The notes under the pieces: model-generated
Databases searched by the model: none
What the model was told of the DNA's origin: nothing
What the model saw: the letters and a program-made list of their open reading frames with translations, nothing else
Origin: CBDCVA01 sp965222935 [NCBI: Candidatus Latescibacterota bacterium]
GTDB taxonomy: Bacteria; Latescibacterota; CBDCVA01
Direction: 5' to 3'
Length of the DNA: 64,000 nucleotides
Assembly: GCA_965222935.1 (NCBI GenBank)
Contig: CBDCVA010000002.1
Span: 868,001 to 932,000, forward strand
In this document: positions 42,578-51,424 of the stretch, one piece after another
Layout of the letters: each line of letters opens with the position of its first letter
Position numbering within the stretch: position 1 is the stretch's first letter
Program-made: the position numbers and the translations under genes

Positions 42578-43483
42578 TCACACAGGATCTCTTGAGGTGT
42601 GGAACTGCCGCTCCATGGCCCGGAAGCGCGCCAAGTCCACAACCTCTTGGAACTCGCGCAGGTTCACCATGCGTTCGGTGGCGCCTCCGGTCGTGCCTCG
42701 CTCGCGGAGCTCGCGATAGGTCTCGGCGATGGCGCGGGTGGCGGCGAAAAGGCCGCTGAGAGGGTAGACGACCAGCTTGTAGCCCAGCGTCTCCAGTTCA
42801 TCCTTGGCCAGGAAGGGCGTTACCCCACCCTCGATCATGTTGGCGAAGAGTGGGATATCATCGAAGGCCGACGCTATGGCCCGCAGTTCATCCACCGAGC
42901 GGGGCGCCTCGATGAAGATGACGTCAGCGCCAGCCTCGCGGTAGAGGTGACCGCGGCGGATGGCCTCGTCCAAGCCCAGGGGGGCGCGCGCATCGGTCCG
43001 TGCGATCAGGACCAGCCCCGAATCGCCCCTCGCCTCGACGGCCGCGCGAAGCTTCTGGACGTGTTCCTCGGCCTCGACGACGCGCTTGCCCTCGAAGTGG
43101 CCGCACTTCTTGGGCCACTCCTGGTCTTCCAGGATGATGCCGGCGACGCCCATCGCGGCGCACTCGCCGACCGTGCGGATGACGTTGAGCGGGTTACCGT
43201 AGCCGGTATCGCAGTCGGCGACGAGCGGCAGCCGCGTGGCGCCCGAGATGTGGCGAACGCGGTCGAGCGTTTCGGTGGCGGTCAACAGTCCGATATCAGG
43301 TACGCCGAGGGTCGCGGCGGAGATCCCGAAGCCAGTGGTGAACACGACCTCGAAGCCGGCGCGAGCGATCAGGCGCGCGCTCAACGCATCGTACGCGCCG
43401 GGCAGGACGACGATCCCGGGGCGCGCGAGCAGCTCACGCAGGGCATTCGCTGCCGGGCTCACAGTCACAACGTTTGCAGCCAT
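42578..43483 (-). CDS. Isocitrate lyase/PEP mutase-family lyase
   Basis: 301 residues, the usual size of methylisocitrate lyase and oxaloacetate decarboxylase-like members. TIM-barrel motifs: VLPGAYDALSARLIARAGFE, TTGFGISAATLG, LVADCDTGYGNPLNV with the Mg2+-binding Asp, and the catalytic loop LEDQEWPKKCGHFEGKRVV (KKCGH). It cleaves or rearranges C-C or C-P bonds of small 2-oxo or hydroxy acids. The substrate (2-methylisocitrate, dimethylmalate, oxaloacetate) cannot be decided here. It stands alone; no ribosome site is obvious before the ATG. Confidence 0.85.
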   Translation of the reverse strand: MAANVVTVSPAANALRELLARPGIVVLPGAYDALSARLIARAGFEVVFTTGFGISAATLGVPDIGLLTATETLDRVRHISGATRLPLVADCDTGYGNPLNVIRTVGECAAMGVAGIILEDQEWPKKCGHFEGKRVVEAEEHVQKLRAAVEARGDSGLVLIARTDARAPLGLDEAIRRGHLYREAGADVIFIEAPRSVDELRAIASAFDDIPLFANMIEGGVTPFLAKDELETLGYKLVVYPLSGLFAATRAIAETYRELRERGTTGGATERMVNLREFQEVVDLARFRAMERQFHTSRDPV

Positions 43484-43523
43484 GGTAACATTGGCAAAAT
43501 ACGGGTCGGGCTTGAATCGTCAA

Positions 43524-43661
43524 GCGGCGTCAAAAGATGGGCACCCGAAACCTGGAGAGACCAGTCCCATTCACACGATCGTGGCCCCGCGTGATACGGT
43601 TAAGCTCCAAGAAGGCGTTTACCCGACGGGCGGGGTCGATCCGACGACGAGCCCAGGGTAG
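43524..43661 (+). pseudogene. Possible N-terminal fragment of a right-handed beta-helix protein
   Basis: About 45 codons read AASKDGHPKPGETSPIHTI then VAPRDTVKLQEGVYPTGG, which resembles the opening of parallel beta-helix proteins (SP.G.D.NPGT...PF.TI...PGDTV.LR.GVY). It has no start of its own in that register and ends after 45 residues. Weak evidence from one short match. Confidence 0.25.
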
Positions 43662-43691
43662 CGCCGGAGCAGACCTCCGAAAGGCTGGAGG

Positions 43692-44456
43692 CTACTTGAT
43701 GCTGAAGCCGCCGTCGATCAGAAGCGCGGCTCCGGTCATGAAGTCGCTGTCATCCGAGGCGAGATAGAGTGCAGCCCTGGCCATCTCCTCAGGGGTACCC
43801 AGGCGGCCAACCGGCTGCCGGTCCACCAAAGCCCGGTGCGCGGCGGCGGGATCGTCCGCTTCGGCCAGTATGGACTGAATCCAGGGCGAATCCACCGTTC
43901 CGGGGCACAGGCAGTTGACGCGGATGTTGCGCTGAGCGTAGTCCATGGCCATCGCCTTGGTCATAGCGATCACCGCGCCCTTCGTGGCCGAGTAGACGGC
44001 GCGCGTGGCCAGGCCCTTGAAGGGCGCAGCGCTAGCGGTGTTGACGATGACCCCTCCGCCCCGGTCGAGCATGTGCGGGATCGCGTACTTGGAGCCGAGA
44101 AAGACGCCACGGAGGTTGGTCGCCACACACGCGTCGAAATCCGCCTCGTCGACATCGTGGATCTCGCCGTAGCAGCCGACCCCAGCATTGTTGCACAGGA
44201 TATCGATGCGGCCGTAGGCGGCCAGCGTTGCTGCCACCATACGCTGGGTGTCCTCGCTCACCGAGACGTCCGCGCGCACGAAGAGCGCCTCGCCACCGTC
44301 CTGGCGGATCCGTTCAAGGGTCTCTTCTCCGGCGGCGGTGTTGCGGTCGACAATGGCGATGCCGCTGGCTCCTTCACGGGCAAAGAGCTCAGCCATCGCC
44401 CGGCCGATGCCCGAGCCCGAGCCCGTCACCAGGCAGACCTTATCCCGAAGTTTCAT
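43692..44456 (-). CDS. SDR-family oxidoreductase
   Basis: 254 residues, classical SDR. Cofactor loop TGSGSGIG, NNAG, catalytic Ser in NTASAAPFKG, YSATK with Tyr and Lys, and PGTVDSPW; Asp in VDRN after strand 2 suggests NAD(H). It closes with GAALLIDGGFSIK. It begins 14 bases after the tpx stop codon on the same strand, so the two are probably co-transcribed. Substrate unknown. Confidence 0.9.
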   Translation of the reverse strand: MKLRDKVCLVTGSGSGIGRAMAELFAREGASGIAIVDRNTAAGEETLERIRQDGGEALFVRADVSVSEDTQRMVAATLAAYGRIDILCNNAGVGCYGEIHDVDEADFDACVATNLRGVFLGSKYAIPHMLDRGGGVIVNTASAAPFKGLATRAVYSATKGAVIAMTKAMAMDYAQRNIRVNCLCPGTVDSPWIQSILAEADDPAAAHRALVDRQPVGRLGTPEEMARAALYLASDDSDFMTGAALLIDGGFSIK

Positions 44457-44470
44457 TGCGGGACGAGCCG

Positions 44471-44992
44471 CTATCCCTGAAGCTGCTTCACAGCCGCGAT
44501 GGCGGCGTCATAGTCCGGGTGGTCGGTGATCTCCGGCACGTACTCAACGTAGCGCACAGCGCCCTGACCATCGACGACGAAAATGGCGCGCGCATGCAAG
44601 CGGAGCCCCTGGATGAGCACACCGTACGCCTCGCCAAAGCTCGCCGTCTGATAGTCGCTCAGCGTCTTGACCCTGTCCACTCCTGCGTCGCCGCACCAGC
44701 GCTTCTGCGCGAAGGGGAGGTCCATGCTGAGCGTCAGGATCTCGACGCCGGAGCCGAGGCCCGCCGCCTCTTCGTTGAAACGCCGGGTCTGCGCATCGCA
44801 TACGGGCGTGTCCACCGAAACGATCACATTGAGCACGCGCACCTTTCCCGCCGAATCGGAGAGATCGACGGCCCCCAAGTCGTTGTCCACAGCCGTGAAA
44901 TCGGGTGCCACATCACCCGCCTTGATCTCGGGGCCCACCAGCGTAACGGGGTTGCCCCGCATGGTCACTGCACCACTGCGCTCTTCGGGCAT
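44471..44992 (-). CDS. tpx: Tpx-type atypical 2-Cys peroxiredoxin
   Basis: 173 residues; AAAGGAG eight bases before ATG 44992. Typical opening TMRGNPVTLVGPEIKAGDVAPDF (written in two parts: TMRGNPVTLVGPEI, KAGDVAPDF), peroxidatic C65 in SVDTPVCDAQT with T62, and resolving C100 in FAQKRWCGDAGV, spacing typical of Tpx. It reduces hydroperoxides with electrons from thioredoxin. Tpx is periplasmic in some Gram-negatives but no signal peptide is present here. Followed by an SDR gene. Confidence 0.9.
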   Translation of the reverse strand: MPEERSGAVTMRGNPVTLVGPEIKAGDVAPDFTAVDNDLGAVDLSDSAGKVRVLNVIVSVDTPVCDAQTRRFNEEAAGLGSGVEILTLSMDLPFAQKRWCGDAGVDRVKTLSDYQTASFGEAYGVLIQGLRLHARAIFVVDGQGAVRYVEYVPEITDHPDYDAAIAAVKQLQG

Positions 44993-45211
44993 CGAAGGAA
45001 CTCCTTTCCGATCTATCAAGGGGTCATCGCGCTTTGGGCTTCAGTTCCGCTCCGCGGATCAGGAAGCCACGCGAGCAGACAATACCCGATCTAGCCCGCC
45101 GCGTCAAGAGCCTCCCTACTATCCTGATCCCCACTGCAGGCCATCGGACTTGCGCGCGGGCGGCCGCGCCATTAGCCTCAGAAGTGGAGCGCGAACCCAA
45201 GGAGAATCGCT

Positions 45212-45304
45212 ATGCCTGTACCCGATGATTCTCGCCTCGGCAAGATCGCCATCTTGCTCGACCACACCTACGCTCTAGCGATAGGCCCCGCGGACGCGCG
45301 ATGA
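45212..45304 (+). CDS. Possible 30-residue peptide coupled to the metallophosphoesterase gene
   Basis: A strong AAGGAG lies seven bases before ATG 45212. The frame (MPVPDDSRLGKIAILLDHTY then ALAIGPADAR) ends with TGA overlapping the next gene's ATG (ATGA), the signature of translational coupling. No family is recognised. It may be a leader peptide that lets ribosomes reach the downstream start, which has no ribosome site outside this frame, or the stub of a lost gene. Confidence 0.4.
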   Translation: MPVPDDSRLGKIAILLDHTYALAIGPADAR

Positions 45305-46662
45305 GCGGGGAGAAGGAAATCAAGGGGCGCGTCTACCGCGTGGACACGGGCGAGGGGCTCGGGGGCGTCGCCGTCTCCGATGGGACAACCGTCGCGGCGA
45401 CGGACCAGGATGGACGCTACACGCTCTCGCTTGCTGAGGAAACCGGTCTCATCTGGGTCTCGATGCCCTCGGGCTTCCGGCCGACAGGGCCGTGGTACCG
45501 GGGCGCAGCGGAGGTGGGCGTGCGCGGGGGCGATTTCGGCTGCAGACCCCAGCCGCAGCCTCCGGCGTTCACCTTCGTCCACCTGACCGACCCGCACCTG
45601 AACATCGGAATCCGCTCGTGGGACCGGTTTGGTCAGGCGATTGAAGAGATCAACGCCCTCGCCTCAGCGCCCGCTTTCGTCGTCTGCTCAGGAGACCTGA
45701 CGCACGACGGGCGGACGGCGGACGGCTTCCGCAACTTGCTGGGGCGGCTCCAAATGCCGGCTTATGTGACCCTTGGCAACCACGACGTGCTGGTGGACGA
45801 TGTCGATCCCAAGGCGCTCTACAAGACGCTCTTCGGGCCGACCTATTATTCCCTCAACTGGGGCGGAGTGCACCTGGTCATTCTCGACGGACAGCGGCCG
45901 AATCCGGGCCAGAGCGGTCCCGGGGCCGTGAGCGGAGTCGTCTCGGATGCGGAGTTGGATTGGCTAGCGGCCGATCTCGCGCACGCTGGCGCCGAGACGA
46001 CCACTCTCCTCTTCACGCACCTCCCGTTAGCATCCACCTACCGCGAGCGGCGAGGCGGAGCGACCGGCGGGGCGCCCCAAGGGTGGATCGCCAACGCCGA
46101 GTCGGTCTTCGAGGTCCTCTCCCGTTTCAAGGTCCGCCTGATCCTCCAGGCTCACCTACACGAGAACGCGCGGTTGGAGGTGAACGGCATCCCCTGCATG
46201 AGCTCGGGAGCGATCTGCGGGTGGTTCTGGCGCGAGGACGGGCTGGGCCCTGACAACGCCGATGGCAGCCCGCGCGGCTACCGGATCGTTGCCGTCACGC
46301 CGGAGAGCGTTACCAGCCGTTACAAGGCCTTCGGTCGGCCAGCGGGACAGGGACTGCGGATCGAGCAACCCCACCGAGGCGGGATCGCAAGCGAGGATAC
46401 TGAGATCGTGGTGAACGTCTACGACGGTGGACCCGGAACAACGGTTTCAGCCCGCGTGGATGATGGGCCGTGGCGACCCCTGGAGCGCATGCGTCGTATC
46501 TTGAACCCTGCGGCCAGGGCCGATCTGCAGTGCGATCACGTCTGGGCCGGGCCCCTTGAGGTTACAAACCTTGCGCCGGGGACTCACCTGCTCCACGCCC
46601 GCGCGGACGACGCCGCTTGGGGCGCAGCGACCGATGTCGGTACATTCACCATTGCGGGTTGA
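45301..46662 (+). CDS. Calcineurin-like metallophosphoesterase with N-terminal transthyretin-like domain
   Basis: 453 residues. Residues ~5-80 resemble a CNA-B/transthyretin-like beta-sandwich (IKGRVYRVDTGEGLGGVAVSD). The dimetal phosphoesterase core follows: LTDPHLN, SGDLTHDG, LGNHD, LLFTHLPL and QAHLHENA (family H-x-H normally GHxH). A C-terminal beta domain starts near residue 350 (VVNVYDGGPGTTVSARVDDG). This three-part plan is common in bacterial extracellular phosphodiesterase relatives, but no signal peptide is visible. The start codon overlaps the stop of a short upstream frame. Confidence 0.85.
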   Translation: MSGEKEIKGRVYRVDTGEGLGGVAVSDGTTVAATDQDGRYTLSLAEETGLIWVSMPSGFRPTGPWYRGAAEVGVRGGDFGCRPQPQPPAFTFVHLTDPHLNIGIRSWDRFGQAIEEINALASAPAFVVCSGDLTHDGRTADGFRNLLGRLQMPAYVTLGNHDVLVDDVDPKALYKTLFGPTYYSLNWGGVHLVILDGQRPNPGQSGPGAVSGVVSDAELDWLAADLAHAGAETTTLLFTHLPLASTYRERRGGATGGAPQGWIANAESVFEVLSRFKVRLILQAHLHENARLEVNGIPCMSSGAICGWFWREDGLGPDNADGSPRGYRIVAVTPESVTSRYKAFGRPAGQGLRIEQPHRGGIASEDTEIVVNVYDGGPGTTVSARVDDGPWRPLERMRRILNPAARADLQCDHVWAGPLEVTNLAPGTHLLHARADDAAWGAATDVGTFTIAG

Positions 46663-46720
46663 TGATGCGCCCGCGTCATGCTGTCAAGAGGACGTATCTC
46701 AAGGCTAAAGGAGGCCAGCA

Positions 46721-47497
46721 ATGGCTGGTCGAGTTCAGGATAAGGTCGCGGTCGTCACGGGCGCCGGAAGCGGTATGGGCCGAGCGTCCGCTCTTTTGCT
46801 CGGCGAGGAAGGTGCGCTTCTCGCCATTCACGATGTCAACGAAAAGCGTCTCCATGAGACGGCCGCCAAGCTTCCCGCCGACCGCGTCGTGAGCGATGTC
46901 GGCGACATCTCGAAGGAGCCGGACGTCCAGCGATTCGTTGGGAAGGCGGTGGAAAAGTGGGGCCGCGTGGACGTGCTGGCCAACGTCGCGGGGAAGTGGA
47001 CCTACGGCGACCCTCCGGACTTCACGTTGGAGGCGTGGCACGACATCATCGACACGAATCTGACCAGCCAGTTTTTGTGCTGCAAGTATGCCCTGCCGCA
47101 CATGCAGAAACAAAAGAAGGGATCGATCATCAACTTCGCTTCGATCTCAAGCTACATCGGCCAGGAGTTCGATGGCATGAGCACCTTCGCGTACAACATC
47201 ACCAAGGCGGGCGCCCGGCAGCTCACGACATCGCTCGCGACGCGCTACGGTCCCGAGGGCATCCGCGTCAACTGTATCTGCCCGGGTGCGGTCCGCACCA
47301 ACATCCTCGAGGAGCACTTCGGCGAACGCGGCACGGAAACGAGCGACATGTGGGACCTCCAGGCCCCCGACCACGCGCTCAAGCGCGTCGCTGACGCCAG
47401 CGAGATCGCCCGATGCGTGCTCTTCCTGGCATCGGACGAATCGTCCTTCGTCACCGGACTACCGATGTGGGTGGACGGGGGATACCTGTCGATCTAG
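46721..47497 (+). CDS. SDR-family oxidoreductase
   Basis: 258 residues; AAAGGAGG precedes the ATG. TGAGSGMG cofactor loop, Asp in IHDVNEKR (NAD preference), NVAGKW in place of NNAG, Ser in FASISSYIG, and YNITKAG active site with Tyr and Lys. C-terminus FVTGLPMWVDGGYLSI. Lies 58 bases after the metallophosphoesterase. Substrate unknown. Confidence 0.9.
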   Translation: MAGRVQDKVAVVTGAGSGMGRASALLLGEEGALLAIHDVNEKRLHETAAKLPADRVVSDVGDISKEPDVQRFVGKAVEKWGRVDVLANVAGKWTYGDPPDFTLEAWHDIIDTNLTSQFLCCKYALPHMQKQKKGSIINFASISSYIGQEFDGMSTFAYNITKAGARQLTTSLATRYGPEGIRVNCICPGAVRTNILEEHFGERGTETSDMWDLQAPDHALKRVADASEIARCVLFLASDESSFVTGLPMWVDGGYLSI

Positions 47498-47511
47498 CGT
47501 GAGAGGGCCAT

Positions 47512-47555
47512 CCTCCGATGGGCTCAGGGTGGCCCCCTTGACGGGTTCAGGATAG
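47512..47555. repeat. Pair of REP-like elements in a convergent intergenic region
   Basis: CCTCCGATGGGCTCAGGGTGG and, immediately after it, CCTTGACGGGTTCAGGAT are two imperfect versions of a CCTTCGACGGGCTCAGGxTGG-type element, between the stops of an SDR and a Gfo/Idh/MocA gene. A third related copy is at 21144-21163 in the other orientation. Confidence 0.4.
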
Positions 47556-47563
47556 CACGAGGG

Positions 47564-48613
47564 CTACTTCAGCCTGACCTCCTTGCCCACCCTTGCGCTC
47601 TCGTAGATGGCGTCGGCGATGCGCTGCACGATCAAGGATTCGCGGTGAGCCATGCCCAAGGGCTTTCTCGCTAGAAGGCGCTCGATGATGTCGGTGTTCT
47701 GCGGGACCTTATTGTTCTCCAGGCTGTCCATAGCCTCGCGGCCCGGCGGCGTCCTGTTGACGGGCACCCCTTCCGCATCCTCCCAGATCTCGAAGGGCTT
47801 CTGCCGGACGGTTCCCTTCTCGAAGACGATCTCGAAGGCGTGGGTATCCACCTTCGCGTCGAGGCACCAATTGCTGTAGGCCAGCATCATGATGCCGCCT
47901 TCGAACCGGACATGGGCGGCGACGAGGTCCTCGACGTCATAGGCTTCACGGGCGCCCTCGGGGAAAATAGCACCCCGCTTGCCGGGGAATAGCTTGGCGA
48001 TCTGAGCACTGACGGAGATCGGCTCAGGGTGACCCGCCACGTAGAGCGAGCTGTCGATGGTGTGGACCAGGGTCGAGGCCAGAGCACCACCGCTTGAGAC
48101 GGCCTTGGTGTAGTGAGGCCCCCACGCAGGCGGGTTGATGTGCGTGGTCCAAGGACGGAGAAGGACCGGCCTTCCCAACGCGCCTGAGGCGGCCACCTGA
48201 CGAATGTACTGAACGTTCGGCAAGTAGCGCATGTAGGTGCCAACCTGCACCATGAGGCCCAGACGCTCCGCCGTATCCACGATCTGTTTGGCCTCATCGT
48301 AGTTCATCGCGAAGGGCTTCTCGCACATGAGGTGCGCGCCCGCTTCGAGCGCGAGGATGGACAGTTCTTTGTGCGTCTCCGGCATCGTGCAGACATAGAC
48401 CAAGTCGAGATCGCCGGGCGCGACCATCTCGTTGGGGTCGTCGGTAGCACGCGCTTTCGGGTAACGCTCGGCGGCCAGGCGTCGCCGCTCCCCGTCGCGC
48501 TCCAAAAGCGCAACGACCCGAACCTTCTCGGGGCCAAGTCTATCGAAGGAGCCGAAGTGGACGCGGGAAACGCTGCCGCAGCCCATGAGGCCAATGCGAA
48601 CGGGACCTTTCAT
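47564..48613 (-). CDS. Gfo/Idh/MocA-family oxidoreductase
   Basis: 349 residues. N-terminal Rossmann fold GLMGCGSVSRVHFGSF, then VYVCTMPETHKE and the family's CEKPFAM motif with the catalytic Lys. The C-terminal alpha/beta domain contains SSGGALASTLVHTIDSSLY, where the His and Asp of the usual G.H..D pattern are kept. NAD(P)-dependent oxidation or reduction of a sugar or cyclitol. GGAGG lies before the ATG. It is followed by the flavin reductase-like gene on the opposite side, transcribed toward it. Confidence 0.9.
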   Translation of the reverse strand: MKGPVRIGLMGCGSVSRVHFGSFDRLGPEKVRVVALLERDGERRRLAAERYPKARATDDPNEMVAPGDLDLVYVCTMPETHKELSILALEAGAHLMCEKPFAMNYDEAKQIVDTAERLGLMVQVGTYMRYLPNVQYIRQVAASGALGRPVLLRPWTTHINPPAWGPHYTKAVSSGGALASTLVHTIDSSLYVAGHPEPISVSAQIAKLFPGKRGAIFPEGAREAYDVEDLVAAHVRFEGGIMMLAYSNWCLDAKVDTHAFEIVFEKGTVRQKPFEIWEDAEGVPVNRTPPGREAMDSLENNKVPQNTDIIERLLARKPLGMAHRESLIVQRIADAIYESARVGKEVRLK

Positions 48614-48696
48614 CCTTTTGGGTTCCTCCTCAGGCCGTTTCCGGCCTACCGGTCCACCTGAATCTCACGGCCGGTCGCCGCCCGCGGGCCGGCATA

Positions 48697-49179
48697 TCAT
48701 CCGCCGTAATGCCAGGGCGTGTCACCCAAGAGAAGATTGGGCTCTTCCTCCCGCACCACCGCATCGACGACCTCGCCAATGAACACCTCGTGGTCGCCCA
48801 CATCCGATGAGGCGACGACCTTGCATTCGATGTAAGCCAACGCAGCGTCGAGAACAGGAAGCCCTATGGCGCTCTCGGAAAAAGGATAGCCCGAGAGTCT
48901 CCCGTCGGCGACCTCGGCAGGCTTGAAGAAGGTTTTGGCGACCGCCCGCTGGTCCTTGCGCAGAAACTGGATGCTGAAAAGCCCACCGGCCTTGATGAGC
49001 GGATAGGTCGTCGAATCCTTCTGGCAGGCGATGGCGACAAGCGGCGGATCGAACGAGGTCTGGGTGAGCCAGGTGCCGGTGAAGGCCGTGACCTCATCCT
49101 TGTGCTTGCTCGTGACGATGAAGAGCGCATACGGAATCATGCGCAGGGCCGCCCTCTTCGCCCGTCGGTCGAGCGCCAT
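48697..49179 (-). CDS. Flavin reductase-like FMN-binding protein
   Basis: 160 residues of the split-barrel flavin reductase family: ALRMIPYALFIVTSKHKDEV, WLTQTSFDPPLVAIACQKDS, LIKAGGLFSIQFL and a C-terminal DHEVFIGEVVDAVV with the conserved GDH. These proteins reduce FMN/FAD with NAD(P)H or use bound FMN. No partner monooxygenase is adjacent; it lies 83 bases upstream of the Gfo/Idh/MocA gene on the same strand. Confidence 0.85.
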   Translation of the reverse strand: MALDRRAKRAALRMIPYALFIVTSKHKDEVTAFTGTWLTQTSFDPPLVAIACQKDSTTYPLIKAGGLFSIQFLRKDQRAVAKTFFKPAEVADGRLSGYPFSESAIGLPVLDAALAYIECKVVASSDVGDHEVFIGEVVDAVVREEEPNLLLGDTPWHYGG

Positions 49180-49465
49180 GTTCCCTTACTCCCTCGCTGG
49201 ACGTTCGTATGGCCTGCCCCGCATGCGGTCGCGACCAGGCCGGCAACCTTGACACACCTCAATATTCCCTCTGTCAGCCGTCCGCGCAAGCGACCGGGTG
49301 CTTGTTGTGCGCCTATCCATCCTTTAACTTCATCGGGGAGCACGACGTGAACGGTGGATGGCGTCTGATCGGCGTGTGCGCTGACCGCTCGGGGATTGCA
49401 TCCCCGCGCCGGTGCAAGACGCGCGAAAAAGAGAGATGGCGGTTCGGGCGAAAGGGGAGGCTTTG

Positions 49466-50194
49466 ATGGGTGTCCTGGACGGCAAGGTGGCGGTGGTCAC
49501 GGGTGCGTCGAGCGGGATAGGCCGTGCGACGGCGATCCTCTTCGCGGCCGAAGGAGCCGCCGTGGCGCTCGCCGCACGACGCGCAGACTCGCTTGGAGAG
49601 GCGGTGGGAGAGATCGAGGCTTCCGGCGGGAGGGCGTTGGCGATCCCAACCGACGTCACCGACCGCGCGCAGACCGAGCAACTCGCGGCACGAACCGTCG
49701 AGCGCTTCGGGCGGCTCGACCTCCTCGTCAACCCCGCCGGGACGAATATCCCCGGAAGATCGCTTCGGGTTCTTTCCGACGAAGACTGGGCGATGATGCT
49801 GGCCACGAACCTGACGGGGAGCTACTACCTCACCCAGGCGGTCCTCCCGCGGATGCGTGAGGCGGGCGACGGAGTCATCATTCATATCTCGTCGGTATCC
49901 GTCCAGCGGCCGGATGTCTCGGGCGTAGCCTACCAAGCCACAAAGCACGGTCAGGTGGGCTTGACGCACGGCACGATGCAGGAGGAGAAGAAGAACGGCG
50001 TCCGCGTGACGGTCATCTTCCCCGGGCTGACGGATACGCCCATCCTCGAGAAGCGGCCCGCGCCTACCCCGGCGGAGATGCTGGCGGTGGCGCTCAAGCC
50101 CGAGGACATTGCCCGGGCCTGCCTCTTCGTCGCGAGCCTGCCGCCCCGCGCATACGTACCTGAACTCCAGATCCTGCCCAGCGGCCTGGCCTAG
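49466..50194 (+). CDS. SDR-family oxidoreductase
   Basis: 242 residues from ATG 49466, with GGGGAGG before it; an 18-codon extension upstream is rejected. TGASSGIG, ARRAD after strand 2 (Arg, consistent with NADP), NPAG instead of NNAG, Ser in HISSVSVQRP and YQATKHG active site. The C-terminus is short and lacks the usual VDGG ending. Stands alone, transcribed toward purM. Confidence 0.85.
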   Translation: MGVLDGKVAVVTGASSGIGRATAILFAAEGAAVALAARRADSLGEAVGEIEASGGRALAIPTDVTDRAQTEQLAARTVERFGRLDLLVNPAGTNIPGRSLRVLSDEDWAMMLATNLTGSYYLTQAVLPRMREAGDGVIIHISSVSVQRPDVSGVAYQATKHGQVGLTHGTMQEEKKNGVRVTVIFPGLTDTPILEKRPAPTPAEMLAVALKPEDIARACLFVASLPPRAYVPELQILPSGLA

Positions 50195-50285
50195 AACGCC
50201 CGCAACGCCTCGCTCGATCGTCGGCCACAGGGCCCCGAGGGCACGGAGATCCATGCGGCCGCGCCGGACCCAGGGCCCGACCGGC

Positions 50286-51407
50286 TCAACCCACTTCGGG
50301 GACGATACCCCGATCCGCTACAAAACAACCGCCTTCGGAGACCAGGCCCGCAGGACGCAGCCAGACGCGCCTCTGCACATCAGCGACGGCATGGCCCAGG
50401 CGCCAGGCATCGAGCCGGTGCTGTCCCGCCACGGCGAGGGCGCGGTCAGCGTCGCATTCGGGAACCACGGCGCACATACCCACGCCCATGTTGAAGGTGC
50501 GGTACATCTCAGTGGGTTCGACCCGGCCATAACGCCGGACCAGCGCGAAGATCGCAGGCGGTTCGGGGAGATCGAGGATCTCGAATCCGACCGGAGCACG
50601 GACGCGGGACAGGTTCAGGAAACCACCTCCGGTGATGTTGACCAGCGCGCGCACCTCGATCCCGGCATCCCAGAGCGCGCTCGTGAAGGAGACGTAGCAG
50701 CGTGTGGGTTCTAGGAGCGTATCACCGAGCGGGCCACCGAGCTCGGGGATATCGGACCCCAGATGCAGACGCGCCCGATCAAGCAAGGCCCGGCGCACTA
50801 GAGAGAAGCCGTTGGTGTGCAGACCGCTTGAAGCGAGGCCCACGATGATGTCGCCGGGCTGGACTGCCTCGCCGGTCAATAGCCTTCCCGAGGGCACAAG
50901 ACCGAGCGCCGTCCCCACCATGTCGAAGTGCCAGCGGCCGGGATCGCCGCTCAAGAGCTCGCCCACCTGGGCAGTCTCGCCGGCAGGGATCGTAATGCGC
51001 GCTTCCTCCGCACCCGTGTATAGGCCCCTGGCGATGGCTTCCAGGGCATCCGGATCAGGCGAGGCAACGGCCAGATAATCGACGAGCGCGATAGGCTCGG
51101 CGCCGACGCAGAGCAGGTCGTTGACGTTGAGGGCGACCAGATCCTGGCCGAGGGACTCGTAGCGCCGCGCTCGCTGGCCGATGATGACTTTGGTGCCCAC
51201 GCTGTCCACCGAGATGGCGAGATGGACGCCACTCCCCAGGTCCAGGACGCTGGCGAAGTACCCGCTCCCGACGAGATCGCGCCCGACCTGGGGCCGGAAG
51301 GCATACGTCTTTGCGAGCCAACGGGCGGCGTGCTCGAACGCGGCCTCCTTGGCTATGTCGTCAACGCCGGAGGATGCATAGGTAAGACCCTGCGGCTCTT
51401 GCGTCAT
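50286..51407 (-). CDS. purM: AIR synthase-family protein (PurM-like)
   Basis: 373 residues; AAAGGAG before ATG 51407 overrules a much longer open frame. Reads like phosphoribosylformylglycinamidine cyclo-ligase: YASSGVDDIAKEA, ISVDSVGTKVIIGQ (in PurM TDGVGTK), LGQDLVALNVNDLLCVGAEP, IVGLASSGLHTNGFSLVR, LVNITGGGFLNLSRV and FNMGVGM. ATP-dependent ring closure of FGAM to AIR in purine synthesis. The N-terminus lacks the usual glycine-rich segment, and no other purine gene is near; it is downstream of a MATE exporter by 17 bases. A specialised paralogue is possible. Confidence 0.8.
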   Translation of the reverse strand: MTQEPQGLTYASSGVDDIAKEAAFEHAARWLAKTYAFRPQVGRDLVGSGYFASVLDLGSGVHLAISVDSVGTKVIIGQRARRYESLGQDLVALNVNDLLCVGAEPIALVDYLAVASPDPDALEAIARGLYTGAEEARITIPAGETAQVGELLSGDPGRWHFDMVGTALGLVPSGRLLTGEAVQPGDIIVGLASSGLHTNGFSLVRRALLDRARLHLGSDIPELGGPLGDTLLEPTRCYVSFTSALWDAGIEVRALVNITGGGFLNLSRVRAPVGFEILDLPEPPAIFALVRRYGRVEPTEMYRTFNMGVGMCAVVPECDADRALAVAGQHRLDAWRLGHAVADVQRRVWLRPAGLVSEGGCFVADRGIVPEVG

Positions 51408-51424
51408 GACGGACGGCTCCTTTC

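Noticed and set aside
49209-49466. 85-codon cysteine-containing plus-strand frame before an SDR gene
   Set aside because: No family resemblance, no ribosome site, and it runs into the start region of the SDR gene.
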